64,000 bases of DNA from Drechmeria coniospora (Eukaryota > Ascomycota > Sordariomycetes > Hypocreales > Ophiocordycipitaceae): the NCBI RefSeq assembly GCF_001625195.1, contig NC_054390.1, forward strand, positions 6,793,222 to 6,857,221, written 5' to 3'. Below are positions 1-11,587 of this stretch, one piece after another; within the stretch, counting starts at the first letter, position 1; each line of letters opens with the position of its first letter. The notes under the pieces are model-generated. The model saw nothing but the letters and a program-made list of their open reading frames with translations, had not been told where the DNA came from and made no database searches. The position numbers and the translations under genes were made by a program.

Positions 1-1509
1 CTCAAGCTCCACCGGACGACGAGGAAGCCGGGCGAGGGCACCGACCTCCAGCACGAGCTGCGCAAGCGCACCTGGTGGGCCATCCTCACCGTCGCCGTCG
101 CCATCTCGGGCCGCCGCGGCTGCCCGCTGCCCATCAACGTCCAGGACTTTGACACCGACTTCCCCGAGCCCATCGCCGACGACCTCCTCTCCGACCAGGG
201 CGTCGACACCTCGCGGACGGGCACGTGCCAGTACCTCGTCGGCATCGCCGGCTTCAAGATCGTGCCCCTCTTCATGGAGATGTACGCCAACGTCTACTGC
301 GTCCGCCGCGACGCCCAAAACTACATCAACGTCGTCGCCGCCCTCGAGAAGCAGCTCGAGCAGTGGAACGAGGCCCTGCCGGACAGCCTGCGCATCAGCC
401 ACTACGGCGGCTACGAGAACGCGCCCATCCCGGCCATCTACGCCAAGACCTTTGGCCTCGAGCTGCGCCTCTGCCTCCGCCATCCCTCCGTGGCCATGAC
501 GACGGACAAGGCCATGATGGCCGAGAACACGCGCATCTGCGAGGAGGCCGGCCGCGAGTTCCTCCACTGCTCCACCTATCTCTACCGCGCCCGCTCGCTC
601 GACACCACCTGGTACCAGATGTCCGTCTACGGCGTCTGCATCTTCTCCATGCTCGTCGCCCACTGGGAGAGGCGCTTCGAGACGACGGCCAAGGAGGTGC
701 AGGTGCTGCGGGAGGAGATGCAGAGCTGGATGGTAATCGTCGGCGAGACGAGCTCGCTGCTGGGTGCGTCTGCTTGCCTCCTTTCTTCCCTCCTTTTCCT
801 TCTCCTCCTTTCCCCCCCCCCTTTCCTTTCCTTTCCTCTCCCGTTTGTCCCTCGTCACACACAATCGTACCCGCGTTTGGTGCCAAGCTGCTAACGTTGG
901 TGCCGCGACGCAGGCTGCGGACCGAACATGAGCAACCAGATGGGGCAGATTATCGATCAGACCATTGGCTGGATCGAGCACGACATGTCGCAGAGCATCC
1001 CCTCGTCGTCGCCGCCCGAGCCGGCGCCCGTGAAGAAGGAGAACGCGTCGTCGGTGCCGGCGCCGGCGCCGAGCCAACCCGAGACGGCGGCATACCCCAC
1101 GCTGGGGTACGACCCGGCCGCGCCTCCGTACCAGCCCACGCCCGCCGCGCTGTTCTACGACGCCGCCGCCGCCTCGGCCTCGGCCGCCATCGTTCCCGGA
1201 AACGCGGCGGACCCTCTCGCCGCCGCCTTCGCTCCGCGGACGGCGCAGCAGGTGCCCGTGCCCGTGCCGGCCGACGATGCCCTGTGGCAGGTCGGCCGCG
1301 GGAATCCCTGGCACGACTGGACGGCCGCCATCGCCGACAGCCAGGAGCGCTTCGGCGCCGGCGCGCTCCTCACCCTCGGCAGCAACGGCAGGTCGATGAG
1401 CTCGTCCGTGCTGGCGGATGGCTCGATGGCATCGACGGCCGAGGATCTCGGCATGATGGCCTCGGGCGGTCAGTGGCCGTCGATTGCCTTTGACATGGCG
1501 AACCCATGA
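1..1509 (+). CDS. Fungal-specific transcription factor, C-terminal part (5' partial)
   Basis: The gene enters the window already in frame at base 1. The first exon runs to 763, a 150-bp intron follows (764 GTGCGT to 913 CAG, with a long C/T tract), and the second exon (914-1509) ends at TGA 1507-1509. Residues near the start (RKRTWWAILTVAVAISGR, then INVQDFDTDFPEP) are typical of the middle-homology region (fungal_trans, PF04082) of Zn2Cys6 regulators, so the DNA-binding cluster should lie upstream of the window. The second exon begins with a conserved GCGPNMSNQMGQ stretch. It continues as a low-complexity Pro/Ala/Ser tail that ends with a WHDWTAAIADSQERFG segment, a plausible activation region. 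The role is presumably nuclear regulation of transcription. I do not recognise the orthologue or its target pathway. Family is fairly certain, function unknown. Confidence 0.85.
764..913 (+). other. Intron with long pyrimidine tract
   Basis: The boundaries are GTGCGT and CAG. Phase is 1 on both sides, so the reading frame is kept. About 65 bases (777-842) are almost pure C/T, including a run of ten C. A similar C/T tract lies in the proposed intron of the other regulator at 13462-13590. Confidence 0.75.
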
Positions 1510-2648
1510 CGGGGCAAGGGGAGAGCGGCGTCGCAGAGGGAGATTTCTCCATGAACATACTTGGCTGCACATACTAGGCCGGGCAGACATACCCGGCTGA
1601 CCATTTCCGACTGGTTGTGCATGGCCGGTCGGCTGTACATTCCAGGCGGTACGTGTATATGCTACCCTGCATTTACTTTTTTTTCTTCATTCTTCTTCTT
1701 CTTCATTCATCCGAATCGAGAGGGAGGGAGCATGCAAATACACATACTGCCTCATGCATCGTCAACGATGCCTGCGGCAACAACACGGCGTTGGTTTTCT
1801 TCTCTGGTTTTGAGTTGGCAGGAGACGAGGGAGGGATGCGTTGTTCGATGTCAGAATCGTCGTTTTTGGGCGCCGCAGCCTTCAACAACACGGGCCAGAA
1901 CAGGGGAGTCAAGGACATGAGCAAAAGTAGACGGACAGTTGTGCCTCTTGGGTGTACAGTACAGTCTATCGTATCAACAGAAGATGTACGTGGTCCCGTC
2001 GGGAATTTGGCGGCAGTCAGAAATTCGGAGGCGTTCTAAATCCGTGTCAAAATACCGTGGTCGTTGTTGTTGAAACGCACTGAGGGAAGATGGAAAGGTA
2101 TTACAATAGATACAATACCGCAGACCATGATAACAAAAGCCCAGACATGTCGGCGGCGCATGTCCTTTCCCGTTGACCATGCATCATCTGAATGTGACGC
2201 GTTCCACCAATTACCGAATACCTACTTACCGAATCACTACTTGTGTCTACTCTGTAGGAAGCTATGAATTGCATTTATATTTTTTTATTGGTACTTCTTG
2301 TGCGCAAAAGGTCCGCCATGCACGTATCAGTAAGTGAGGCAATCCCGTGATACTGTAGGGTAGGTTGTCCATGACAGTATCTTAACCACTACATCGACTG
2401 ACTGATTACCTAAGCAAAAGCTGACAGAACAAAACGAGCTACTGTACTCATGTCCGCAGCAGGCATTTGGCAATATCGCATCGAATGGCTTTTGTTCAAC
2501 TGTGCATCTCCCGCTCCATAGAACCATCAAGCACCACCCTTTCGAGCCCCAAACCATCCTCCGGGAGGTAGACAGGTCGCTTCGAGCCGCAACTCTCCCA
2601 TTAGGCCTCCCTCTACCCCCCGCCCTTGCCCATCTTTCGCGAGCCATC
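1510..2648. other. Intergenic, no gene seen
   Basis: This is the 3' region of the upstream regulator and the promoter of the zinc-finger gene. Only short random reading frames occur. A few GTAC-type words (for example TACAGTACAGT near 1955) and a T-rich stretch (1676-1712) are present. Nothing else is supported. Confidence 0.6.
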
Positions 2649-3751
2649 ATGGGAAAGAAGAAGCGTGGACACCCCGACGTTGAGGAGGTGCTCGCCCGTC
2701 CGTGGTGCTACTACTGTGCGAATCCATGTCCCCTGGCGTTTGAGATCTCATGTACTGACGCAATGCTTTGGCTCCTAGGCGAGCGAGACTTTGAGGACCT
2801 CAAACTGCTCATCTCCCACCAGAAAGCGAAGCATTTCAAATGCGACCGATGCCACAGACGGCTGAACACGGCCGGAGGTAGGCATTCGCCTCCCCCCCTT
2901 CAAACTGGCGGCTGCTTGGCCTGCTTGACCTGTTGGGTCGTTGTCGAAGCTGACAGTCTCCTGCGCGCGCACCCAGGTCTGTCGGTGCATCTGAACCAGG
3001 TGCACAAGGAGACGCTCCAGCAAGTCGAGAATTCGCTCCCCAACCGTCAGTCGCTCGATGTGGAGATTTTCGGCATGGAGGGCATCCCCGCCGACATCCT
3101 TGAGCAGCACCGCAACCGCATCATTCAAAACTTCTACCAGGCCCAGGAGACGAGGCGGATCGCGACGGGCAATCCGTTGCCGGGTCAAAGCAGTCAAGTG
3201 CCGCGCAAGAAGATCCAGTACGAGACCGAGGCCGAGTTGCTCGCGAGATTCAGGGAGTGGCGCGTCAAGAGAAAGGCGGAGAGGGAGGCGATGGCGAGCG
3301 GAGTTGTCGAAGGAGCCGTCCCTGGACCTGAGGTACGTTGGTGACTTGGTGGCTCGAGCTTCGCGTGCCATGTGCTGACGAGCGGGAGCAGAACGAGCAG
3401 GCACAGAATGCGCAGCACGCACGGCAGCAAGCGTACGAGGCTCCACACGGATACGTAACGACCAGCACAATACCTGGGCCTCCCGTGGGGAGCCTGGGAC
3501 CTCCGCCGGGACTGCCGCAACGACCGGAGGGTGGGCCATGGCATGCCGCGCCGGCCGACGACATTGACAAGATGATTCGCATGGCCGAGGCGGGCGTCAA
3601 GCCGGCCGCCCAGACGGAAGAGGGAACGGCCGACGATGGCAAGAAAGCCAAGAAGGAGAAGAAGGCGCGGCTCTACTACGACGCCGCGGACGTCAGTCCC
3701 GAGGAGAAGATGGCCATGATGCCGCGCTACGCCTTGGGCGCCGCGGCTTGA
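2649..3751 (+). CDS. BuGZ/ZNF207-like C2H2 zinc-finger protein
   Basis: Four exons (2649-2715, 2779-2877, 2977-3332, 3392-3751) give 293 residues; all phases agree. The introns are 63, 99 and 59 bp and carry CTGAC-type branch sites. The N-terminus MGKKKRGHPDVEEV followed by WCYYCERDF and a second finger (CDRCHRRLNTAGGLSVHLNQVH) is the paired C2H2 arrangement of the ZNF207/BuGZ family. That family binds microtubules and the mitotic checkpoint protein Bub3 in animals and acts in splicing contexts; its role in filamentous fungi is inferred only from homology. After the fingers come a charged helical segment (about 75-175) and a Pro/Gly-rich segment with GPPVGSLGPPPGLP. The tail is lysine-rich and ends near RYALGAAA. 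The intron interrupting finger 1 exactly between its two cysteines' codons (phase 1) is clear from the restored finger. Confidence 0.9.
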
Positions 3752-6581
3752 TTGGCCGGCGCCGCTTCATGCGCGCGCGCGACTGCTTCCGACAAAGGAG
3801 CTTCATCTGTGGATGCGTCGCGGTGCATGTCGCTGGAGATGACAAAGTAGGCCATCCCGGCAGCCGACGAACGCACAAGGCGACGGGCGCACGGCTGTCA
3901 CTCGTCCCGCGGCGATTTTATTTTTCGTCTTTGCACAGGGCTGGCCTTGGGGCGTCGGGGACACTGCGGTTGCGCATCTTGCGTGTATTGTATCAATAGA
4001 GTAAGAGGATCAACGACATCAAGGCAGCAGGTGGGTGGCCGCTACCTAGACACCATGCGTCGTTGTGGTGATCCCTCCACGCCACGGGTTGTAAAAATGC
4101 GAGTTTTTGCGTCCTGTCACTGGCCGAGCTGCGTGACAGCCAGCCGTTCAATGTCAAATCTGTCCGAGGACGCGGGTTTCGCCGTTGTCTAAGCTCGTCT
4201 TGCGATTCCAATCACCTCCAAACCAAAACCCTGGCGCACAAGGCCTGAATGTCGTTCCTCGAGGAAAAACGAGTGAGCGACGGCGAGCTCATCACGGATG
4301 GGTTTTCGTGCCCCATCGATCGGCAACGGCAGGGCGGACTGGCAGTAGGTTAGGATGCTTTCCGGGGGCGACTCCGTAACGGCAGCAGCAGAGGGGCGGC
4401 GGCCCAGCTTATCCTGGCGGATAGTTCCATGCGAAACATTAAGCTTCTTGGCCCCAGCCTGCGTTTGGGGAGACTTTCTTTTTCCCTACGGAGTCTTTTT
4501 TTGGGCCGTCCTACGACAGACACGAAACTTTCCTGCCGGGTCCTGCAGATGCCCCGAAGGTTGTTCGTTGTCCCGTTCAGCCGTCCACGGCCAGCGGATG
4601 CAAGTGGTGCAGAGTTGTCGGCATGTGACCATTCCAAGCTGCGCATGCTTCTGCCTGGGAAGTTTCAGTCAACTCGTCAACAGAACATGACTTTGTTTGA
4701 GGGAAATTTCCGCCTTTTTTCCATGCTCACCCTTTCCCACCGGCTGGCAGAACCGAATGGCCGTGGGCTTGCGTGTCATCAACAACATCAACCCATCGCA
4801 TCGGATTCCATGCAGCCCTAGGCGGATGCGAAGATACGAGTCACTTGGCTCCGGCCAGTTCCGCCGTCAGATTTCAATGGCGCATCCCGCAGGCAACGAG
4901 GAGACCGAGACGACATGGCACGATGCCGATTCCGTGCGTACGTGCATGGATGGACGGCCATCGTCATGTTGGATATGCGAATGCTGCTTCATGCTTGTCG
5001 TCAAATCAGCGCTTGGTCCTACCAGCTCGAAACTCAACTGCACATGTATATGCTCGACCAAAGAGCACAGCGGGCAACTTGATATCGACTGTGGCAAAGA
5101 CGTATGGATGCAGGTCCGTCTCCCATGGCCGGTCATCTGGCCAGTTGTGGATGGATGGACACATCATCGGCACAACGAGCATCGTTTGAATAAAACCTTA
5201 TGGAGCAAAGGGATCTTGGACAGCATGGCACAAGGTGAATGAGAAATGTATTAAATGGATAGCGCAAAACTCATATTGGCAAGTATGGATGCACATATCT
5301 ACTGGTGTATGTGTGCTTGTGAGGTCGTGGGATAGAAAAGGACACTGATGTGTTACTGTACATGTACATTAAGTATTTGTCCATGTACTCCATACATGCA
5401 TGTACAAGGGGCGGAGCCGTAAAAGAGTGTATTAAATAGAAGTAATTACAGTACACTTGTACTCCGTACAGTATATGTAATTGCATGTACTCCGTACGCA
5501 CAAGGATTACATGTACGGAGTACTCCAGGTTGAAATACTAAATACATGTAAATTACGGAGTACTGGGACACACAATGTGCAGTACAGTACCGTAGTACTT
5601 GGAGTACTGTACAAAGATTACTTACTGCTACCAGTAGTGCGGAGTACTCATATCATACAGTACGGAGTGCTTCAACGCTTACTCCGTACGGAGTACTGTA
5701 CTCAGGAATACTTGTACCAGCACGGGTACGAGCAAGTACCTTCTTCCGCATACAACTGCAAGTGCACCAAAGTTCCTGTACAGTAGACTGTACTTGCTGT
5801 TCTCCGTACTACTTACATGTAGTAGTTACAGCATGTTGTACGAGTAAGTATTTACTAGGTAGTACCTACTTACTTGTACAAGTCCAGTAAGTACTGTGAT
5901 TAATGGCGGCCTATGACGCGAGCATAGCCTGATCACGTGATGAGAAACCCCCATGTCCAATGTCTAATTGTCCATTGTCAGCTCATACAGTACGAGTGAG
6001 CACCTTATGCAGGGCAGGGTGGGACAGGGACAGGTGGGTACCGACCCTGGCCCAATGTCCCCTGCTAACAGCTTCGGACAAACAAACAGGCACTGCGCAG
6101 TCGCCCACAGCTTGACAGCTCAGTCGCCACAGCAACCACTGCCGACAGCCTCTTCCCCATCCCACAGGTCAACAAATCTGATGCACGTCACCACAGACAG
6201 GGCAAACACGACACGACACACGCATTTCTTTGCTTTCCAACGCGGACCCTTGACTTCGTCCGAGCATTGTTTCCTCGATTAGAAATTTGGGCTGCCTTGC
6301 ATTTCTTGATTCTTCTCCTTCCTTTGCCTGTTTTGTGACTCCGTCTGTCTGCCTCGACCCGAAACTTGTTTACCTCGTACCCGCAACCCCAGGCCGTTTC
6401 GAGGTTCGACGGCGGGAAAATCTCGACACACACCATCCACCATCCACCATCCATCAACCACCGTCGACCACTGACCGTACCCCTTCCATCATCCGCAGAC
6501 GGGCCTGGAATCGGCAGACGGCAGCGGACGTGGACGGCGAGCACTGGAGATTGACAAGGGAGGAAGTGGGATCTACGCACC
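3752..6581. other. Long intergenic spacer, no gene seen
   Basis: About 2.8 kb between the zinc-finger and kinesin genes. Reading frames are short and non-overlapping with any recognisable family. The part 5280-5920 is a GTAC-word island (listed separately). The last 300 bases before the kinesin start are C/T- and CCATC-rich (6428-6475, several CACCATCCAC-type repeats), as expected of a fungal promoter/5' leader. Confidence 0.6.
5280..5925. repeat. GTAC-word island A
   Basis: AT-richer DNA packed with GTAC boxes separated by 0-3 bases: GTACATGTAC, GTACTTGTAC, GTACTGTAC and GTACGGAGTAC or its complement GTACTCCGTAC. A perfect 16-bp palindrome TACTCCGTACGGAGTA lies at 5680-5695. No coding frame is conserved. 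The same words make up islands at 14340-17330, 23590-24070, 29160-31330, 37550-38400 and 55460-55720. Confidence 0.8.
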
Positions 6582-9500
6582 ATGGCGACGACGGGACAGT
6601 CGTCCATCACTGTGGCCGGTATGCGAGCTCCCTCTGCGAGATGGTCTTGGATCTGATGCTCATCATGTCGCAGTCCGAGTACGGCCATTTACGATTCGAG
6701 AAGCCGCACAGCTGTACGTCCCCACCGCACCACCCTGCCGTCGTCGATGGAACAGGAAACCTGCCAAGGGCGGGAGGACGGACGATGCTGACGTTGCGCA
6801 GCCAAAAGACTGACGATAGCACCATCTTCCTCGGAGATGGCTCCCTCGCCGGCCTGCCGACGCCAAAGCTTCACCAGCGCGGCCTCCGGAGCGTCATCAA
6901 GGTCGTCGACGACCGCTGCCTGTACGTGGCCGCCGCCCCCGCTCCCGTATCATGCCTTTTGCGGCGCGTTCATTTCCTTCCCGCCTCACCGCCTTTCCCC
7001 CCTCGCTGACTTCGCCTCGCTCACGCAGCGTCTTCGACCCGCCCGAGGACAATCCCGTCCAGCGATTCTCCCGATCCGTGATCCCGACGTCGAGAAAGGT
7101 CAAGGACCAGGTCTTCGCCTTTGACCGCGTCTTCGACGACAACACAACCCAGACGGACGTCTACGAAGGCACGACCAAGAGCCTTCTCGACAGCGTCCTC
7201 GACGGCTACAACGCCACCGTCTTCGCCTACGGCGCCACCGGCTGCGGCAAGACGCACACCATCACGGGCACGGCCGACCACCCCGGCATCATCTTCCTGA
7301 CCATGCAGGAGCTGTTCGAGAAGATTGACGACCGAAGCCAGGAGAAGACGACGGAGCTCAGCCTGAGCTACCTCGAGATTTACAACGAGACGATCCGGGA
7401 CCTGCTCGTGCCCGGCGGCAGCAAGTCGGGCCTCATGCTGCGCGAGGACAGTAACCATGCGGTGACGGTGTCGGGCCTGTCGAGCCACCACCCGAGGGAC
7501 GTGCAGGAGGTCATGGACATGATCGTCCAGGGAAACGAGTACCGGACCGTGTCGCCGACCGAGGCCAACGCCACCTCGTCGCGCTCCCACGCCGTCCTCC
7601 AGGTCAACATCGCGCAGAAGGACCGCAACGCCGACGTCAGCGAGCCGCACACGATGGCGACGCTCAGCATCATCGACCTCGCCGGTTCCGAGCGAGCCTC
7701 GGTGACGAAGAACCGCGGCGAGCGGCTCACCGAGGGAGCCAACATCAACAAGTCCCTGCTCGCCCTCGGCAGCTGCATCAACGCCCTCTGCGACCGACGG
7801 CTCAAGACGCACGTGCCCTACCGCAACAGCAAGCTCACGCGCCTGCTCAAGTTCTCGCTCGGCGGCAACTGCAAGACCGTCATGATCGTCTGCGTCTCGC
7901 CCTCGAGCGCCCACTTTGACGAGACGCAGAACACGCTGCGGTACGCGAACCGGGCCAAGAACATCCAGACCAAGGTGACGCGCAACGTCTTCAACGTCAA
8001 CCGCCACGTCAAGGACTTTCTCGTCAAGATCGACGAGCAGATGGCGCTCATCAACGAGCTCAAGGCGCAGCAAAAGGATGCCGAGAAGGTGCACTTTGCC
8101 AAGTTCCGCAAGCAGTGCGACAGGCGCGAGGCCGTAGTCCGCGAGGGCATCCAGCGGCTGCGAACGGCGTACGATAACGCCGCGGCCGATCGACGGGAGC
8201 GCATCGCGAGCATGAAGAAGCTCCGGGCCATCGAGCGACGCATCGGCCTGCTCTCGGCCTGGATCGCCGCCTTCGAGGCCGTCTGCGACCGGCGGGGCGA
8301 CGACGCGGCGGCGGCCATGCCCCCGACGCTGACGGCCATCCGCAAGACGGCCCAGGGGATCCTCGTCGAGCTCGAGAACAGCAGGCAACACATGCACCAG
8401 CGGCTCGAGGCGCCCACCTGGGAGCGCGCCGTCGACACGGCCCTCACGCACAGCCTGAAGCAGCTCGAGGCCGCCGACGGCGCCGACGCGGCCGAGACGG
8501 CGACGCTCGACCGAGAGGCCGAGCTCCTCAAGGCCAACTTCAACCGCGAGGCCTACCGGGACGTGCTCGAGCAGGAGAAGGCGGGCGAGGCGTCGACGAT
8601 GCAGCTGCTGCTGACGGCACAGCTCGACATGCTCTCGACGCTCGCCGACACGCTCTCCATGGACGAGGCCAGCGCCGTCGCCCGCGCCAAGGGCATCATC
8701 CACTCACTGCTCCAGACGGGCTACCAGGCGGCGACGCAGATGGTCAAGCCCGACGGCTCGTCGGCCGTCGTCGACATGTTCCCCCCGACGCGCAAGGGGA
8801 CGCCCAAGCGCAAGAAGTCGGCGCCTTCGTCGTCGCACGTCCGATCGAACTCGCAGCCTCTGATCGGGACGTTGGTCGACGAAGAGCAAGCGCTCGCGAG
8901 CCCCGCGAGGTCGTCGCCCAGGAGACGTAAGGTTCTCGGGCCCGCCAAGAAGGGGGTGTGCTTCTCGCCGACGAGGAAGTCAAAGGGACGCGGCGTGCGC
9001 TGGCGAGACGACGAATCCGAGGACGGCACGCTCGCCGACTTTGCCAGGACGCCGCAGAAATTTGAGGGCTCGTCGCCGGCCAAGGAGCCGCCGTCGCCCG
9101 GGCGGACGGTGGAATCGGCCGCTGAAGCCGCGCCCCCGAACGCCGACGACGCCACGGCGGCAAAGGGCGAGGCGAGCCCGCCGGTCGAGGTGCGCGAGGC
9201 GGCGAGCGTCGTCGGGCACCCGAAGCCGAGCAGGTTCCAGACGGGATTCCTGTCCAAGGGCACGAGGTCAGCGAGCCAGCAGGGCGGATCACCGTTGCCG
9301 ACGCCGCCGACGCTCAGCCTGAACCTGTCACCGAGCGGCACCGAGGACGAGACGGAGACGTCGGCGTCGCCGCTGCGGACGCTGGACGCCGGCAAGGCCA
9401 GCAACGCGTCGCCGCCGTCGCGCGGGGGCCTGCCGCGGAGCCGACCGAGCCCGCGGGTGACGCTTCCGACGGCGGACGAGAACACGCCTTTGCAGGCGAC

Positions 9501-9963
9501 GACGGAGACGGGATCCGATTCCGAGTGCGGCGTCATCGACCTCCGCAAGCTGCGGACGGCGATGCAGTCGGTGAAGAAGGACAAGGCCCGTCGGGCGAGC
9601 ATCCTCACTGGGACGGTGTCGGCCAATGCGAAGCGCGTCTCCTCCTTCGGACCGGTCGGCGATCGACCGTCGCGGCCCAGCATGCCGGCCTCGCTCGCGA
9701 GCAACGCCAACGGCGTCTCGCGGCACCGGCGCGGCAGCCTGGAGCGCAGGAAGAGCCCGCCGCTGACGTGTTCGCCGACGGAGTTCCGGACGGATCGGAG
9801 CTTCACGGCGGGCCAAGCGCGGCGGATGAACGTCGGCGGCAGCGTCAGGATGGAGCGTCCGACGGACGGCGGCGGCAGCCCGAGCGAGTCGCGGCGCGTG
9901 ACCTACAGCGTCGCCTCGCTCTCGGGACACCGACGGCAGGGGAGCAAGGGGACTTGGAGGTGA
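6582..9963 (+). CDS. Kinesin-8 family motor protein (Kip3/Klp5-like)
   Basis: Four exons (6582-6618, 6674-6713, 6802-6921, 7029-9963) give 1043 residues. The first three are tiny and rebuild the conserved N-terminus SSITVAVRVRPFTIREAAQL, which fixes the start and all three junctions. The motor domain spans about residues 10-385. It has the P-loop GATGCGKTHT (about 134), switch I NATSSRSH (about 246), switch II DLAGSE (about 282) and the loop HVPYRNSKLTRLL. The long insert between strand 2 and the P-loop region (GDGSLAGLPTPKLHQRGLRSVIKVVDDRCL) and ERASVTKNRGERL after switch II are kinesin-8 signatures. A coiled-coil-prone charged region follows (about 395-590), then a roughly 400-residue Ser/Pro/Arg-rich disordered tail. 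Kinesin-8 motors walk to microtubule plus ends and limit spindle and cytoplasmic microtubule length. Subfamily assignment is strong; naming of the individual orthologue is not. Confidence 0.93.
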
Positions 9964-10398
9964 GCTCCGAGGCTGTTGCTGTTGTTGTTGTCGCGTGGAA
10001 GGAGCTGTCTTCCATTGCGTTCATTGTGTCTACTACCACGACTACGAGTGCGCTGTACAGCATTTACGAGGGGGGGTGGGGCGCGACGACGGCTCCGTTC
10101 GAGGGGCGAGGGCAACTGTCTGCTGCATTGCTTTGCGAAATCATCCCAGGCTACCACGGAAGGGCTGCGGCGTTTCGAGACGGGCGTTTTTCTCTTGTTT
10201 TTGGCTGTTTGCATATGTTGAAGTGTTATTGTACTTGTACCAAGATACGGTCTCCTTGTCGACTTTTGCTAGCCGTGTTCTCACTCTCTCGTGTGCCGAT
10301 GGCGGCTTGCCACCCATGAGGCATGCATCATCACGGAGCCTACAGTACGCGCATCGCGTGGAGTAACGTCGTTGACGGTGTACGACCTAATCATCGAT

Positions 10399-10900
10399 GC
10401 CTCCATCTCATACGTGCTTCATCGCTGGTGTCGGTCTAATCCGCTATGTAACACGGACCGACATCGTTGAACACGTCAGCATCTATCATCCATATATCCT
10501 CAGCATATATCATTCATATAGCCTCAGCATCTATCACTCATATAACCTCAGCATCTATCATTCATATAACCTCAGCATATCATTTATATAACCTCAGTAT
10601 CTATCATTCATATATCCTCAGCATTCATCATCCATATATCCCTCTACCCCTCCGCCACACGCATGCTTCATCACTGAACATGCCAGCATCTATCGACCCA
10701 TCTGTCTATCCTGCGCATGCGTCGTCGCTAAACATGTCAGTATCCATCCATCCCGCTATCCGATGCAGGTTTCGTCGCTGAACATGCCGGTATCCAACCG
10801 TCCATCCCATCCACGCTCCATCGCCGGGGTTGGTTTGATCCGCACCCATGACCCGGGCCGACGTCGCTGAACATGCCAGTCTCCGTCCATCCGCGTACTA
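10399..10900. repeat. Degenerate longer direct repeats flanking the minisatellite
   Basis: A block starting at 10407 (CTTCATCGCTGGTGTCGGT and onward for about 75 bp to the CAGCATC motif) is matched by a block at about 10807-10885 (CTCCATCGCCGGGGTTGGT). Between them, about 50-bp units ending in GAACATGCCAG or AACATGTCAG recur at about 10665, 10720 and 10770. Most mismatches are transitions. Confidence 0.65.
10477..10642. repeat. 24-bp minisatellite, seven copies
   Basis: Unit approximately CAGCATCTATCATTCATATA plus ACCT. Copies start at 10477, 10501, 10525, 10549, 10573 (22 bp, one CT lost), 10595 and 10619. Differences between copies are mostly single C/T or A/T changes. No reading frame is kept, because the 22-bp copy breaks the triplet phase. 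Confidence 0.9.
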
Positions 10901-11587
10901 TATTTATGCATGCATGGTACAAAGTCTGGCTCTATCCACTCTCACACATACAGCAATGGTGATGATATGGCGCCATACGGTGGTGGTCGTGAGCGAATTG
11001 CGTCATTCTATTTTCCATGATCCTGCGGTCCATGATCCGGGGCCGGCACGACCATTTACATAACCGTAACCCGTACTCCGTATACATAGCACGAACAGCA
11101 TATCTGCAGTATCTGTATTACTACGGAGTATTATGTGTGGAATTATGTGTGACATTACGTACAAAACTGGGTGCCAACAAATGCGCGCAAAGTGGGTGGC
11201 CGACCTACCCTATAGTCTCCGAGGCGAACCGAGTCAGGAAAGGATGGCACAGTACGGGAGAATGGGTCAGGCACGGAGGACGGAAGTTCCGTCGCCGCCA
11301 CAGTAGCGGGTCAATGGGCCAGCGACGACCATTTTCCCGATGCGGACACAGTGCTTCCGACGCATTTCTTGCACATCCGCTTTTTCGTCACGACCTCCCT
11401 CCTCTTCCGTCCTGCTCCAACGACGGCACCGAGCCCAGCGAGCAAGCGAGCGACACCCTGCTGCGGCTGCGCGCGCGCGTGCACGCAATCCTTCACGGAA
11501 GCATCCGAGCCGCAGCGAGGCCCAAGCCACCGGCTCACGGCGCAGGCACAGGCAAACCGGCCCAGGCCCAGGCAGGCTCACGCACAC

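Larger units (their letters stand above)
9964..11587. other. Intergenic with minisatellites
   Basis: Region between kinesin-8 and the Zn2Cys6 regulator. It holds a 24-bp minisatellite (10477-10642), degenerate longer repeats (10399-10900) and a few GTAC words (11070-11140). The last 230 bases before the ATG at 11588 are C/G-rich leader sequence. The open frame continuing upstream of 11588 to 11351 has no family similarity and is taken as untranslated. Confidence 0.6.

Noticed and set aside
7021..8703. 560-codon minus-strand open frame antisense to the kinesin
   Set aside because: It mirrors the GC-rich codon pattern of the kinesin exon; the plus strand carries the conserved motor motifs and the antisense product has only low-complexity Leu/Arg/Val sequence.
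10477..10642. CRISPR-like array
   Set aside because: Direct tandem units without spacers in a eukaryotic genome; a minisatellite.
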